Shown one piece after another: positions 43,201 to 51,606 of a stretch of 64,000 nucleotides of DNA. Source of the DNA: Marinifilaceae bacterium (GTDB taxonomy: Bacteria > Bacteroidota > Bacteroidia > Bacteroidales > Marinifilaceae); contig JAOARN010000106.1 in assembly GCA_025210485.1 (NCBI GenBank), positions 39,413-103,412 on the forward strand, written 5' to 3'. Each line of letters starts with the position of its first letter. The first letter of the stretch is position 1. The position numbers and the translations under genes are program-made. The notes under the pieces were generated by a model that had not been told where the DNA came from, searched no databases, and saw nothing but the letters and a program-made list of their open reading frames with translations.

Positions 43201-43850
43201 AATTTGATAAACTTGATAGTCAAGGGTATCCAGTGTTTAAAGGAACTGATTTGTCTGGAGTGAAAAACATGGAGGATGTTTACAATCAGGTGTTTACGTA
43301 TTCTGGTAAGTTGGTGCCTGATTTTAATGGAGGTATTAATCTAGGTGTTAGATATAAAGCATTTAATTTACGTACGAGCTGGAGTTATAGTCTTGGGAGT
43401 AATATTAGATTAAATGAACTTTATGATAATGAAACCCAGCGTCTTCCTCGCCCAGAGCAAAATCTTTCGGATGAGTTTGTTAAACGATGGAGAAAGCCAG
43501 GTGACGAGGCACATACTGTAATCCCTACTTTAAGTGATGATAATCTTGATCTTAATCTGCAACAATTTATTTATGCAGATAATAGATGGGAAATGTATAA
43601 CAATTCTGACTTAAGAGTTGTTTCGGGTGATTTTTTACGATTAAGAAGCTTAAGTTTGAAATATACACTGCCTCAAAATATCTGCGATAAAATTAAAATG
43701 AAGCATGTTGATGTTGCTTTCCAAGCATCAAATTTACTGCTTTTTGCAGATAAAGATTTGAATGGTCGTGACCCTGAACAAATTTCATTAAGTAGTGGAA
43801 CAGCTCCAATTACAAAATCATACACTTTGGGTATAAACTTTAAATTCTAA
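40263..43850 (+). CDS. SusC/RagA TonB-dependent transporter with STN signalling domain
   Basis: This 1195-residue outer-membrane barrel has a long N-terminal region with a signal peptide (residues about 21-38, ending LNAS). An STN signalling domain (about 46-116) is followed by a carboxypeptidase-regulatory-like domain (about 129-202, with IPGASVVVKGSTKGGATDINGK). The plug begins near TEVIATGYG and contains IRIRGASSISGNREPVWVVDGV and KDASATALYGVRAANGVIIV. It ends in the usual barrel closing strand (YTLGINFKF). It imports a large substrate with TonB energy and should signal to the FecR encoded just upstream. The downstream SusD gene starts six bases after its stop. Confidence 0.96.
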   Translation: MKQNQRLFSGLRPGNSRFGKMLHLTVITLFLCGQLNASVFQEKGKVKINEKSIDLHELIWKLQEKTDYEFIFNEADLKVYKNLAVNEEGTVNDILDNLLADKNLTYKLSDGVYVIKKKQQKALQKKLYEINIKVVDKDNIAIPGASVVVKGSTKGGATDINGKLNLTVEKQPKFIVVSFIGMKTKEVAYVSNKEFTVKLEGDNKTLTEVIATGYGVVDRRKSSSATTTVEAKDVLEAGVTSIDNMLEGKVAGLAVLGNTGTPGAAPKIRIRGASSISGNREPVWVVDGVILEDPVKLNPQDLNSMDNVNLVGNAISGINPDDIKSITVLKDASATALYGVRAANGVIIVTTKSGVRGAPSFSFSTSNSLKLRPDYDNLNLMNSSERIDLSEEIFKRGLHFSFDPGRVGYEGALMDLFDGNINQEEFTDRVERMKSVNTDWYDLMFETAVSTKNSFSVSGGDDKVRYYMSLGYAKDNSNEKGKGLKEYTMRSNLSFKFSNKFDIALRMNTARTEKEYSHSSIKPYKYAYNTSRALPAFNEDGTRYRYLKKRVKKHPIYYNVLDELDHTGREVDLNRTDINASFNYRPFSNFKLNALIGMSSQTTKDCSWADEKSYYAAILRGLNYDDPFPVGEDLEDFKKTTGSKLPYGGIINTGTYDTKTYSGRLMGDYLKTFKDIHELSLKFGTEIRSTEYTGFNDKRAGYFREKGRIIMDIDPTIWLAYGKQVGEGVYSSSETNSINNTIGFFGAFTYTFNQKLTANFNIRADGSNKFGQDERNKFLPVWSASARYNLSEESIFDNIKWLNLFALKASYGVQGNVHPDQTPNLNVRIHKLDSKSGENQSKLSKWPNPNLRWEKTISTNYGFEFSIFDGRIDGDFDYYYKKGEDQIVSMMVPVSNGARSVSMNQGDVENKGWELTINSKIIDSKDFGLRLGFNAYYNENKVTAFNPDFGEGGHSSIYSNYYTGDIISKGKALNSFYSYKFDKLDSQGYPVFKGTDLSGVKNMEDVYNQVFTYSGKLVPDFNGGINLGVRYKAFNLRTSWSYSLGSNIRLNELYDNETQRLPRPEQNLSDEFVKRWRKPGDEAHTVIPTLSDDNLDLNLQQFIYADNRWEMYNNSDLRVVSGDFLRLRSLSLKYTLPQNICDKIKMKHVDVAFQASNLLLFADKDLNGRDPEQISLSSGTAPITKSYTLGINFKF

Positions 43851-43856
43851 TTCATT

Positions 43857-45368
43857 ATGAGAAGAATATTAACAATACTATTTATATCAATACTATTTTG
43901 TTCCTGTGATGATTTTCTTGAAGAAAAATCTCAAGACGAAATAGTTCCTACAACAGTTAACGATTACAAAGACTTTTTATATGGTCAAGCATATATAAAA
44001 GATGATTATTTGGGTGGATATTTTACATTATTTATGACAGATGATGTAAATGAATTCTTTTATGTGAAAGATGTTACAGATTACAGACCTGGATATTTTG
44101 GACATTACACATGGCAAAAGAATATTGAAAATTCAAATATCGTAGTTGTCAGTTCGCATAAAAATGCTGATGATATAATCGTTGGCGAAGACAGAGAGTA
44201 TAATAATAATAGACCGGACCTTTCATATGAAAGATATTACAAGCAGATTATGGCATGTAATATTGTTATTGCAAATATAGATGAGGCTGAGGATGGTACT
44301 CAAGCTCAAAAGGATGATGTGAAAGGAGAGGCGCTATTTTTAAGGGCAAATGCATATTTCAATTTAGTAAATCTTTACGGATTACCTTACAAAAAAGACT
44401 TGGCAGACCAATTGATGGGAGTTCCTATTAATGATGATATATATATAACCAGTAAGTTAAGAGAAAGATCGAGTGTGGCAGATGTTTACAAAAAAATCTC
44501 GGAGGATATTAAATTATCTTGTCAGTTGCTTGAAAGTTCAAATATTACAAAATCAGTATTTAGAGTTAGTGCAAATGCTGCATTTATATTGGCTTCGCGC
44601 GTGTATGTTTATATGCAAGAGTGGGATTTAGCTATTGAATATGCAAATAAAGCTATTGATAAAAATTCAAGCTTGTGTGATTTGAATACATATGATGAGG
44701 ATAATTTTATGGATTTAGCCAATCCTGAAATCGTATTTACATTTGGAAGTGTTAGTACTGACCATTTTTATTTTAAAAATCATGGGTTTAAAGCATCTGA
44801 TGAATTAGTTGCTATGTTTAAAGATTCTGATTATGATGGCAGCGAAGATGCTGCTGATAATGATATGAGACTTAAAAAATGGTTTAAATCTTATAAATAT
44901 CAGTACCTACCAATAAAGCAAAAAACAGTTCAAGCTAGAAATTATGCAATTAGAAGTGCCGAAGCATATCTGAATAGAGCAGAGGCTTATTATCACAAAG
45001 ATAAATATGATCTAGCAGTGGAAGACGTAGTTGTTGTTCTAGAAAATAGAATGAAGGTAATGCCTGATTATGACGCATTGAAAACCAAAGAAAAAGCTTT
45101 GGATTTTGTTTTGTCGGAACGAAGAAAAGAATTGTGTTATGAAATGCACAGATGGTATGATCTTAGAAGACTGGGAGGAAAAGAAATTGTGCATGAATGG
45201 TCAACAGGAATTGGTGCAGATGTTAAAAAACAGAAATATACTCTGAAGGCTGATGACCCTGCCTATACTTTAGCCTTGCCTAATGAGGTTGCGAAACTTA
45301 ATTCTACAATCCAAAAATGGATCAGACCAGAAAGAACAGCTGAAGATGTTGCCGCTGCAGTGGATTAG
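43857..45368 (+). CDS. SusD/RagB-family substrate-binding lipoprotein
   Basis: This 503-residue surface lipoprotein has signal ILFCSCDDFLEEKSQ, with the Cys followed by Asp-Asp. The SusD fold is supported by the N-terminal DYKDFLYGQAY segment, the TPR-like helices with EALFLRANAYFNLVNLYGLPY, RSAEAYLNRAEAYYHK, and the C-terminal RRKELCYEMHRWYDLRRLG. It forms the lid over the SusC transporter. The ligand cannot be told from sequence. The locus also contains a metzincin, which suggests peptides or protein fragments rather than glycans, and no glycosidase is present. Confidence 0.95.
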   Translation: MRRILTILFISILFCSCDDFLEEKSQDEIVPTTVNDYKDFLYGQAYIKDDYLGGYFTLFMTDDVNEFFYVKDVTDYRPGYFGHYTWQKNIENSNIVVVSSHKNADDIIVGEDREYNNNRPDLSYERYYKQIMACNIVIANIDEAEDGTQAQKDDVKGEALFLRANAYFNLVNLYGLPYKKDLADQLMGVPINDDIYITSKLRERSSVADVYKKISEDIKLSCQLLESSNITKSVFRVSANAAFILASRVYVYMQEWDLAIEYANKAIDKNSSLCDLNTYDEDNFMDLANPEIVFTFGSVSTDHFYFKNHGFKASDELVAMFKDSDYDGSEDAADNDMRLKKWFKSYKYQYLPIKQKTVQARNYAIRSAEAYLNRAEAYYHKDKYDLAVEDVVVVLENRMKVMPDYDALKTKEKALDFVLSERRKELCYEMHRWYDLRRLGGKEIVHEWSTGIGADVKKQKYTLKADDPAYTLALPNEVAKLNSTIQKWIRPERTAEDVAAAVD

Positions 45369-45421
45369 CATTTTTGTTTTGAGTTTTGCGAGTATTGATA
45401 AATTTGATTAAAACTAAAGAA

Positions 45422-46324
45422 ATGAAAAAAATAAAATATATACAATTACTTCTAATAGTAATATTTTTTGCTTCGTGTTATAACGAAGAAAATATTTCGC
45501 ATGAGGAAGTTCAGCAGCCTTATGAAATGAAAGATAGTGATGACCCTCTTGATCATGAAATATTTCAAATTTATGAGAAATATAGAACCATAGTTTTATA
45601 TGATTTTGATAAAAAAGAATATGAATGGAAAATGGTTAAATCTCCAAGTGAATTACCTTCGAATAAGGTGTTTGTTCTTCAGGAAGATAAAAAAATAGTA
45701 AAAGCAGCTGTTGATTTTCTTAAAACTGAATTCTTCGATATTTATGGTGATGTGTTAGATAAGAAACATCTTCCTTTTAAGCTATTATTGTTTAGCGAAA
45801 TATACGAAACTGTAGAGGAATGGGGTATTGTAACTCGTACTGATTTTCCGACACATTCAGGTATGAACTTCATGGGAATAAGTGGATTTGATGCAAATTT
45901 CTTAACCAAAACTGCTGAAGAAAAGAATGAAATAAAGAAAAAATTACATGCTGATTTTTGGGGTGAATATCTCTATAAAAATGACAGAGTGGGTGTCGAT
46001 GAAGAGTTTTTTACATTTAGTGAAGAACAATACAATATGAGAGTAGATGATGATCCTGTTAAAAGACAGGAGCAATTGTATGAACGTGGATTTTTCGATG
46101 CACAACTTTATATCTCGTATGGATTCCCTGAGTATTATGGTCCAACCCCCGAAGGTGACCTAGGTAGCTTTTTTGGTAATATTGTTACAACTCCTTATAC
46201 AAGTTTGCAACCTATATTGGAAAAATATCCACTAATGAAAAAGAAATATGATCTTTTGACAGCTAATGTTAAGAAAAAATATAATATCGACCTACAAGCA
46301 ATTGGTGATAGTACTGTTAAATAA
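45422..46324 (+). CDS. SusCD-associated metallohydrolase-like lipoprotein, metal ligands lost
   Basis: This 300-residue lipoprotein (FFASC, Cys19) matches the family of substrate import-associated zinc metallohydrolase lipoproteins that lie beside SusCD genes. The family normally has HExxH and, further on, SEDFAE. Here the corresponding segments read KLHADFWGEYLY (His176 alone is kept) and TPEGDLGSFFG (residues 242-252), so the Glu, second His and third ligand are all gone. The C-terminal helix pattern (KKKYDLLTANVKKKYNIDL) is retained. It probably binds rather than cleaves. A TTG at 45386 would add 12 residues; ATG 45422 gives the proper signal. Confidence 0.75.
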   Translation: MKKIKYIQLLLIVIFFASCYNEENISHEEVQQPYEMKDSDDPLDHEIFQIYEKYRTIVLYDFDKKEYEWKMVKSPSELPSNKVFVLQEDKKIVKAAVDFLKTEFFDIYGDVLDKKHLPFKLLLFSEIYETVEEWGIVTRTDFPTHSGMNFMGISGFDANFLTKTAEEKNEIKKKLHADFWGEYLYKNDRVGVDEEFFTFSEEQYNMRVDDDPVKRQEQLYERGFFDAQLYISYGFPEYYGPTPEGDLGSFFGNIVTTPYTSLQPILEKYPLMKKKYDLLTANVKKKYNIDLQAIGDSTVK

Positions 46325-46926
46325 TACAAATTAGTATTAAACTATAAAATTACTTAAAATACAGAAAACTGCTTTATTATAAATGCTTGTTATTTACCAT
46401 AAGTAGTATAGTGTAGGTTTATGCAGCAGAAATTTATAATTATGCTTTGTCGATTTAATACAAGTATTAGCATGTGTAAATTGAATAATAGGCAGTTTTC
46501 TTTCTAATTATCTATGTTCATCTTTTTGTGGCTTAAAGTAAAGATTTTATTTCTGTCTGAACAGTGCTTTATTTTTTAAGCTAGAGAATTAAAGCTTGTT
46601 TATTGTTTTAATAACAATAGGCTAGCGGATGATATTAGACAAAGCCTAGTATGATTTTTCTAAGTCACTTTTTATGATAAATGTTTTTAGTGTTAGAAAG
46701 TAGTATTGTAGTTCATGTTTAAAGTTTAGCTAATTAATAATATTCTTAAATTATATTGTGATTAGTGATTTAGAAAACCATATGCGAAAACTATTTGATG
46801 TATAGTAATATCAATAGTTAGGATAAATCTTAGGACAAAACCTTAGTTAAAATAGTTAAATAGTGTATTATGAACAAATGATATTAGAGCATTTGTTCTT
46901 TTATACTACATTTTTAAAACTCAATT
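46325..46926. other. Gap between the SusCD-linked genes and the metzincin gene
   Basis: This 602-base AT-rich gap has no credible gene. A hairpin near its end (46872-46898) is listed separately. Confidence 0.6.
46872..46903 (+). promoter_or_regulatory. Hairpin just upstream of the metzincin gene
   Basis: GAACAAATG (46872-46880) pairs with CATTTGTTC (46890-46898) around a nine-base loop, followed by TTTTA. It lies 28 bases before the ATG and may be an attenuator or leader element. Confidence 0.45.
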
Positions 46927-49428
46927 ATGAAAAAGATTTTAATTCTTAGTATTGCTTTGATTTCTATTTTTGGATTTGAAAATGCAAATGCGAAAAAAAA
47001 GAAGAAAAAAGTAGAAAAAGCTAAGTTAGAGAAAGTTAGCGATTATAATAAGCTGGTAAAAAAATGTGAAGTGAAAAAAGGCTTATTTAATATTTTAGAA
47101 GATAAAAAAGACTCCAAATTTTATCTTGAAATCAATAAATCCTTATTCAAGCGTGAATTCCTTTTAGGCTCAAGGGTTTCTGAAGTTAGTAATAATAAAG
47201 ATATGTTAGCAGGTCAGCAATTGAGACAACCTGAATTAATAAGATTTGAATTCGATGGAGAAAAAATCTTAATAAGATTAGTCAATGATTTATTCTTTAC
47301 TGATGATCAGGAGCATATTGGTGTAAGTTTGAAGAGAAATTACTCTGATCCTATTTTTGAGGCTTTCAAGCCAAAGGCAATCTCTAAGGATAGTACTAAA
47401 TTTATTATCGATATTACTGATTTCTTTTGTTCTGATAATAAATATATGAATCCTTTTCCTCAGTCAGGAGGTCTTTTTGGGGGTAAAAAAGTCTCTGGTT
47501 CATTTAAATCAAAATATTCAAGAATTATTTCAACAAAATCATTCGAAAAAAATATTACCATCAAAACAAGAATGGCATATACTGTAAAGTCCAAACCATT
47601 TCTTGCTGTAATGACCAGATGTATTATGTTGTTACCTGAAAAACCAATGAGACCACGTCTTAGAGACAAGAGAATTGGATTTTTCAACGAGATTAAATAC
47701 AATTATACTTCAAATTATGATAAGCTTAAGCAGGTCAGATATATCGATAGATGGGATTTGCAACCAAAACCTGAAGATATCGAAAAATATAAAGCAGGTG
47801 AACTTGTTGAGCCAATCAAGCCTATAGTATGGTACGTTGATACTGCTATTCCTAATAAATGGAGAGAGTATATAAAGAAAGGAATTGAAGATTGGCAAGA
47901 AGCTTTCGAAGAAATAGGTTTTAAAAATGCAATTATAGCAAAAGATTACCCGACAAAAGAAGAAGATCCAAACTTTGATCCTGACGATATAAAATACTCA
48001 TGTTACAGATATGTGACAACTCATATTCCTAATTCAATGGGGCCGTCATGGGTCGATCCTCGATCAGGTGAGATTATTCAAGGGGATGTGTTGTTTTATC
48101 ATAATGTAATTAGGATTCTCCACCAATGGCAATTTGTACAAACTGCTGCTGTAGATCCAAAGGTGAGAAAAACTGTTTTTGATGCTGAAACAATGGGATC
48201 TTCTTTAAGATATGTTGCTGCTCATGAGGTAGGACACACCCTTGGATTAATGCATAATTTTGGTGCATCATATGCTTATCCTGTAGATTCTTTAAGATCT
48301 GCAAGTTTTACTCAAAAGTATGGTACTACGCCTTCAATAATGGATTATGCTAGATATAATTATGTTGCACAACCTGAAGATAAAGGAGTGAAGCTTACTC
48401 CTCCTAAGCTGGGTGTTTATGATAAATTTGCTATCAAGTGGGGGTATAAGCCTATATTTGATGCTAAAACACCAGAGGATGAATACGAAACTCTTAATAA
48501 ATGGATTCTTGATAAAAAAGATGATCCAATGTATACTTTTGGTGATCAGCAAATTCTAATTGAAAATAATCCTGCATGGCAGTCAGAAGCAATCGGAGAT
48601 GATGCAATTAAGGCTAGTAGATATGGTATCAAAAATCTAAAAATAATTAATGATAGTTTGATAAAATGGTCGGCATTGGATAATAGAGATTATAAATTTT
48701 CGGAGTTTTTATATTTCGGAATTCATGATCAAGTATTCCGATATATTGGGCATGTGAGTAAGTATATAGGTGGTGTGTATCTTCACAAACCTGTGCATGG
48801 TGACGAATCTGTTTCATATAAATTTGTATCGAAAAAGAAACAGAAAGAAGCTCTTGATTTTCTTTTCGAATTGTTAGCAGACTTACCAAATTGGCTGCCT
48901 AATAAATATCTAGATCAACATATTGAGTTTCAGGATGCAGATGTTTTAGCTGAGTATATAGGAGAAATTTCGGTTAGAGTTTTGGCAAGCGATGTGTTGA
49001 GCAGATTGAAACAATTTGAAATAGATGATCCTAAAAATGCTTATACTCAATTACAATTAATGGATGATTTCTTTGATAAGGTATGGAAAAAAACCAAACA
49101 AGGTAGAAACTTGACTTATTATGATAGAGTAGTTCAATATGAGTATGTTAGATTCTTGATGCAAAGAGGAAAATATTCGCTAGGATTTAAGTCATCTAAA
49201 GGTCTTGCTGAATATATGTGTGGTTGTTCTGCTTGTAATGCGAAACATACAGAAGCTGTTACAGCCAGAAAACAAAATGGTAGCGCTATTGAGTTAAATG
49301 CTTTATATAATTATGAACTGAAAAATGTTCAAAATCTATTGAAGCGAATGGCTAAAACAGGTGATAAACAGACTAGAATTCACTATCAAAATATTTTAGA
49401 TCAATTAAATAATACTTTTAATAAGTAA
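46927..49428 (+). CDS. Secreted metzincin-type zinc metalloprotease (DUF5117/DUF4953)
   Basis: This 833-residue protein has a signal peptide (ENANA, about residue 22) followed by a lysine run. The N-terminal half is the DUF5117 region with a beta-rich domain. The protease domain contains HEVGHTLGLMHN (433-444), the extended metzincin motif HExxHxxGxxH, followed by the SIMDYARYNY Met-turn. The C-terminal region fits DUF4953. Such Bacteroidota proteases are secreted or surface-bound and their substrates are mostly unknown. It lies 602 bases downstream of the SusCD-linked lipoprotein, so it may form a separate transcript with its own leader hairpin. Confidence 0.92.
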   Translation: MKKILILSIALISIFGFENANAKKKKKKVEKAKLEKVSDYNKLVKKCEVKKGLFNILEDKKDSKFYLEINKSLFKREFLLGSRVSEVSNNKDMLAGQQLRQPELIRFEFDGEKILIRLVNDLFFTDDQEHIGVSLKRNYSDPIFEAFKPKAISKDSTKFIIDITDFFCSDNKYMNPFPQSGGLFGGKKVSGSFKSKYSRIISTKSFEKNITIKTRMAYTVKSKPFLAVMTRCIMLLPEKPMRPRLRDKRIGFFNEIKYNYTSNYDKLKQVRYIDRWDLQPKPEDIEKYKAGELVEPIKPIVWYVDTAIPNKWREYIKKGIEDWQEAFEEIGFKNAIIAKDYPTKEEDPNFDPDDIKYSCYRYVTTHIPNSMGPSWVDPRSGEIIQGDVLFYHNVIRILHQWQFVQTAAVDPKVRKTVFDAETMGSSLRYVAAHEVGHTLGLMHNFGASYAYPVDSLRSASFTQKYGTTPSIMDYARYNYVAQPEDKGVKLTPPKLGVYDKFAIKWGYKPIFDAKTPEDEYETLNKWILDKKDDPMYTFGDQQILIENNPAWQSEAIGDDAIKASRYGIKNLKIINDSLIKWSALDNRDYKFSEFLYFGIHDQVFRYIGHVSKYIGGVYLHKPVHGDESVSYKFVSKKKQKEALDFLFELLADLPNWLPNKYLDQHIEFQDADVLAEYIGEISVRVLASDVLSRLKQFEIDDPKNAYTQLQLMDDFFDKVWKKTKQGRNLTYYDRVVQYEYVRFLMQRGKYSLGFKSSKGLAEYMCGCSACNAKHTEAVTARKQNGSAIELNALYNYELKNVQNLLKRMAKTGDKQTRIHYQNILDQLNNTFNK

Positions 49429-49458
49429 TATAGATTCTTTTATTTTAGTAAACATTAA

Positions 49459-49492
49459 TTAAGTCCCTTGGAATTTATTCTAAGGGACTTAT
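49459..49492. terminator. Terminator between the metzincin and folK genes
   Basis: AAGTCCCTT pairs with AAGGGACTT, with an inner GAAT/ATTC extension, flanked by AT-rich ends on both strands. The two genes converge here. Confidence 0.75.
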
Positions 49493-49496
49493 TATA

Positions 49497-49907
49497 TTAT
49501 TTGGTGTTTATCAAATCAGCCTCAATATTGTATTTGTCAATTAATTCATCAACACTTTGTTTTATGAAATCTCTAATGAAATAATCTTTGTCTACTATTT
49601 CGTTATTCCATATTATTATGTCTAGATCTATTGTTCTAGGACCAAATTTAGCTAAGCTTCTATCTCTTCCAAGTTGATTTTCTACTTGTTTTAAGTATAG
49701 TTTGAAATCCTCTTTGTCCAAATTTGTTTTAATAATAAAAGCACCATTGTGGAAATCGTCTTGGTTTTTGATGCCTATAGGCTTTGTAATATATGTTTTG
49801 GAACAATCAAGTAATTGATGATCCGAACTGATAATCGTTTCCGAATATTTAACATTCTTTTTAGGATCTATGTTTGATCCAAAAGAAATAATACAGGTAT
49901 TTGTCAT
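49497..49907 (-). CDS. folK: 2-amino-4-hydroxy-6-hydroxymethyldihydropteridine pyrophosphokinase
   Basis: This 136-residue protein has the HPPK layout: CIISFGSNIDPKKNV (SxGSNxG-like start), DDFHNGAFIIKTN (FxNxxxxxxT), VENQLGRDR, and FGPRTIDLDIIIW with the magnesium-binding Asp pair. It transfers pyrophosphate to hydroxymethyl-dihydropterin in folate synthesis. It is slightly short of the usual 155-165 residues. It is the last gene of the folM-folX-folK cluster, with 16 bases between it and folX. Classical FolB is absent. Confidence 0.85.
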   Translation of the reverse strand: MTNTCIISFGSNIDPKKNVKYSETIISSDHQLLDCSKTYITKPIGIKNQDDFHNGAFIIKTNLDKEDFKLYLKQVENQLGRDRSLAKFGPRTIDLDIIIWNNEIVDKDYFIRDFIKQSVDELIDKYNIEADLINTK

Positions 49908-49923
49908 AATTTAGTGGTTTTAT

Positions 49924-50331
49924 TTAATTATTCTCCGATTCTAATTTTATGGATACAGACTTGGAGAATCTTAATGCATGCGGTTTATCAACCTCGACAC
50001 TTGCCCATTTAACATTTTTGTTTTCAAGTATCATTTCAAGTACATCCATACATAATTTTTCTAACATTTTGAATTTGCCTTCTTGTACATACTTGATTAT
50101 TTTTTTTGTTATGGTTTTATAGTTGTAGCTGTTTTCGACATCATCATTTACAATAGCTTTTTTTAAGTCCGTTTTGATACTAATATTAAATACCACATCT
50201 TGTTTGTTAATAAGTTCTTCAGGATTGAATCCAATATAGGTCCTTATTAGTAAATCTTTTATCTGTATGATTCCCATGTGTTTTATATTAGTTTTAAATT
50301 CTATTTTTTCTAATGTCTTTATTTCTTCCAT
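49924..50331 (-). CDS. folX: Dihydroneopterin triphosphate 2'-epimerase-like (FolX), aldolase family
   Basis: This 135-residue T-fold protein resembles E. coli FolX more than FolB: IQIKDLLIRTYIGFNPEELINKQDVVFNISIK, then YNYKTITKKIIKYVQEGKFKMLEKL, and VDKPHALRFSKSVSIKL near the end. FolX epimerises dihydroneopterin triphosphate to dihydromonapterin triphosphate. The ATG at 50331 gives 18 extra residues before the homologous core, and ATG at about 50277 would remove them. The start is therefore uncertain. It lies between folM (6-base gap) and folK. Confidence 0.78.
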   Translation of the reverse strand: MEEIKTLEKIEFKTNIKHMGIIQIKDLLIRTYIGFNPEELINKQDVVFNISIKTDLKKAIVNDDVENSYNYKTITKKIIKYVQEGKFKMLEKLCMDVLEMILENKNVKWASVEVDKPHALRFSKSVSIKLESENN

Positions 50332-50337
50332 AATATT

Positions 50338-51060
50338 TTATTTTAAATGGCTGCCAGAGTCACAGAAAATACATTGCCCAGTAATATTGTTGTTGGTTAA
50401 AATAAATTTTACAGCATTGTTGATGTCTTCAAGTTTACAGATGGTTTGAAGAGGGGTTTTGCTAGCTTCTCGATCAATATCAAAACTGTCGTCATCTTCA
50501 GGCGGGAGGCATATGCCTGGGGCTATCCCATTGACTCGGATGTTTGGAGCTAATTCTAAAGCCGATATTTTAGTAAGATTATACAATGATTGTTTCGATA
50601 TAGAGTACGAGAGATAGTTTTCTGGATTTTTACTAATTCGAGTATCGAGGAAATTTATAATAATTGAATTCTTGTAATTATTTCCAAAATATTTTGTTAA
50701 AATCAATGGCGCTATATAATTTATATTGTTCTGAATTATAGCTTCTTTTATTGAAATTGTTCTACTGTTGTCTTTCCAAAATACCGATGCATTGTTTACT
50801 AATACATCTATTTGTTTATGTTTATTTAAGTTCTGTGAAAAATAAGATTCTAAATTGTCAATATTTGAAAAATCATATTGTATTAAGTCAATCTGAATAT
50901 TTGGAAATTTAAGTTTTATATTCTCAATCTCATCCAAAATTAGTTGTTCTGACTTATTGTAGTGAAGAATTAAATCGTAATCCAATGATGCAAATAAATG
51001 AGCTAAATTTAAACCTATTCGTTTCGCAGCTCCTGTTATTAATACCTTTTTTTTTGTCAT
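50338..51060 (-). CDS. folM: SDR pteridine reductase (FolM/dihydromonapterin reductase-like)
   Basis: This 240-residue classical SDR has the motif ITGAAKRIGLNLA, where an Arg replaces the usual Gly as in FolM and trypanosomatid PTR1. NNASVF and the catalytic YSISK also match. The C-terminal GQCIFCDSGSHL is the usual GQxxxxDGG segment, with variation. FolM reduces dihydromonapterin to tetrahydromonapterin with NADPH. Its place right next to folX supports this role. It is the first gene of the cluster. Confidence 0.75.
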   Translation of the reverse strand: MTKKKVLITGAAKRIGLNLAHLFASLDYDLILHYNKSEQLILDEIENIKLKFPNIQIDLIQYDFSNIDNLESYFSQNLNKHKQIDVLVNNASVFWKDNSRTISIKEAIIQNNINYIAPLILTKYFGNNYKNSIIINFLDTRISKNPENYLSYSISKQSLYNLTKISALELAPNIRVNGIAPGICLPPEDDDSFDIDREASKTPLQTICKLEDINNAVKFILTNNNITGQCIFCDSGSHLK

Positions 51061-51606
51061 AAAAACAATTGTGTTAATAAAAATGATTTTAAAAGATATT
51101 AAAAAAAATATTATGTAGTTTAAAAATTTTATAAAACAAGAATAATTTTATGTGAACAGTTTGTATTTTGTGTTTAAATGTCGATGCAATAAGGTAAATT
51201 TTATTTATAAGCTTATAGTTATTTGTTATTCATTTATTATGCTTAGTCAGTTTATTTGTGAATTATAGTATTAGTCTATTTTTTGTATGGTTGTAGTGTT
51301 TGTCCAAAATTAAAACAGAAAGATAGTTTGTAGATTATAGTTTTTTCATTGTTAAATTGCGGTTTTTTTAGCTTGTGTTTTAGTATTGCTTAATGTTAAA
51401 ATATAGTTAAGTATACCATATTGAAAAAATATCTTTTCTTATTTTTTTATGTTTATTCCCTTTTTTAAGTGAAACATGAAGTAAATCAATCGATATAAAT
51501 ATTAAAATTTAAAATTGATGGTTTATATTTATGCTGAGACAAAAAAATAATTGTAGGTAACACATACTATTTTTAAATTAGGTAAAAAATAACTTATTAT
51601 AGAGTA
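51061..51606. other. Intergenic gap before gshAB
   Basis: This 546-base AT-rich gap lies between diverging genes. I see no open frame of note and no strong promoter match. Confidence 0.6.
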
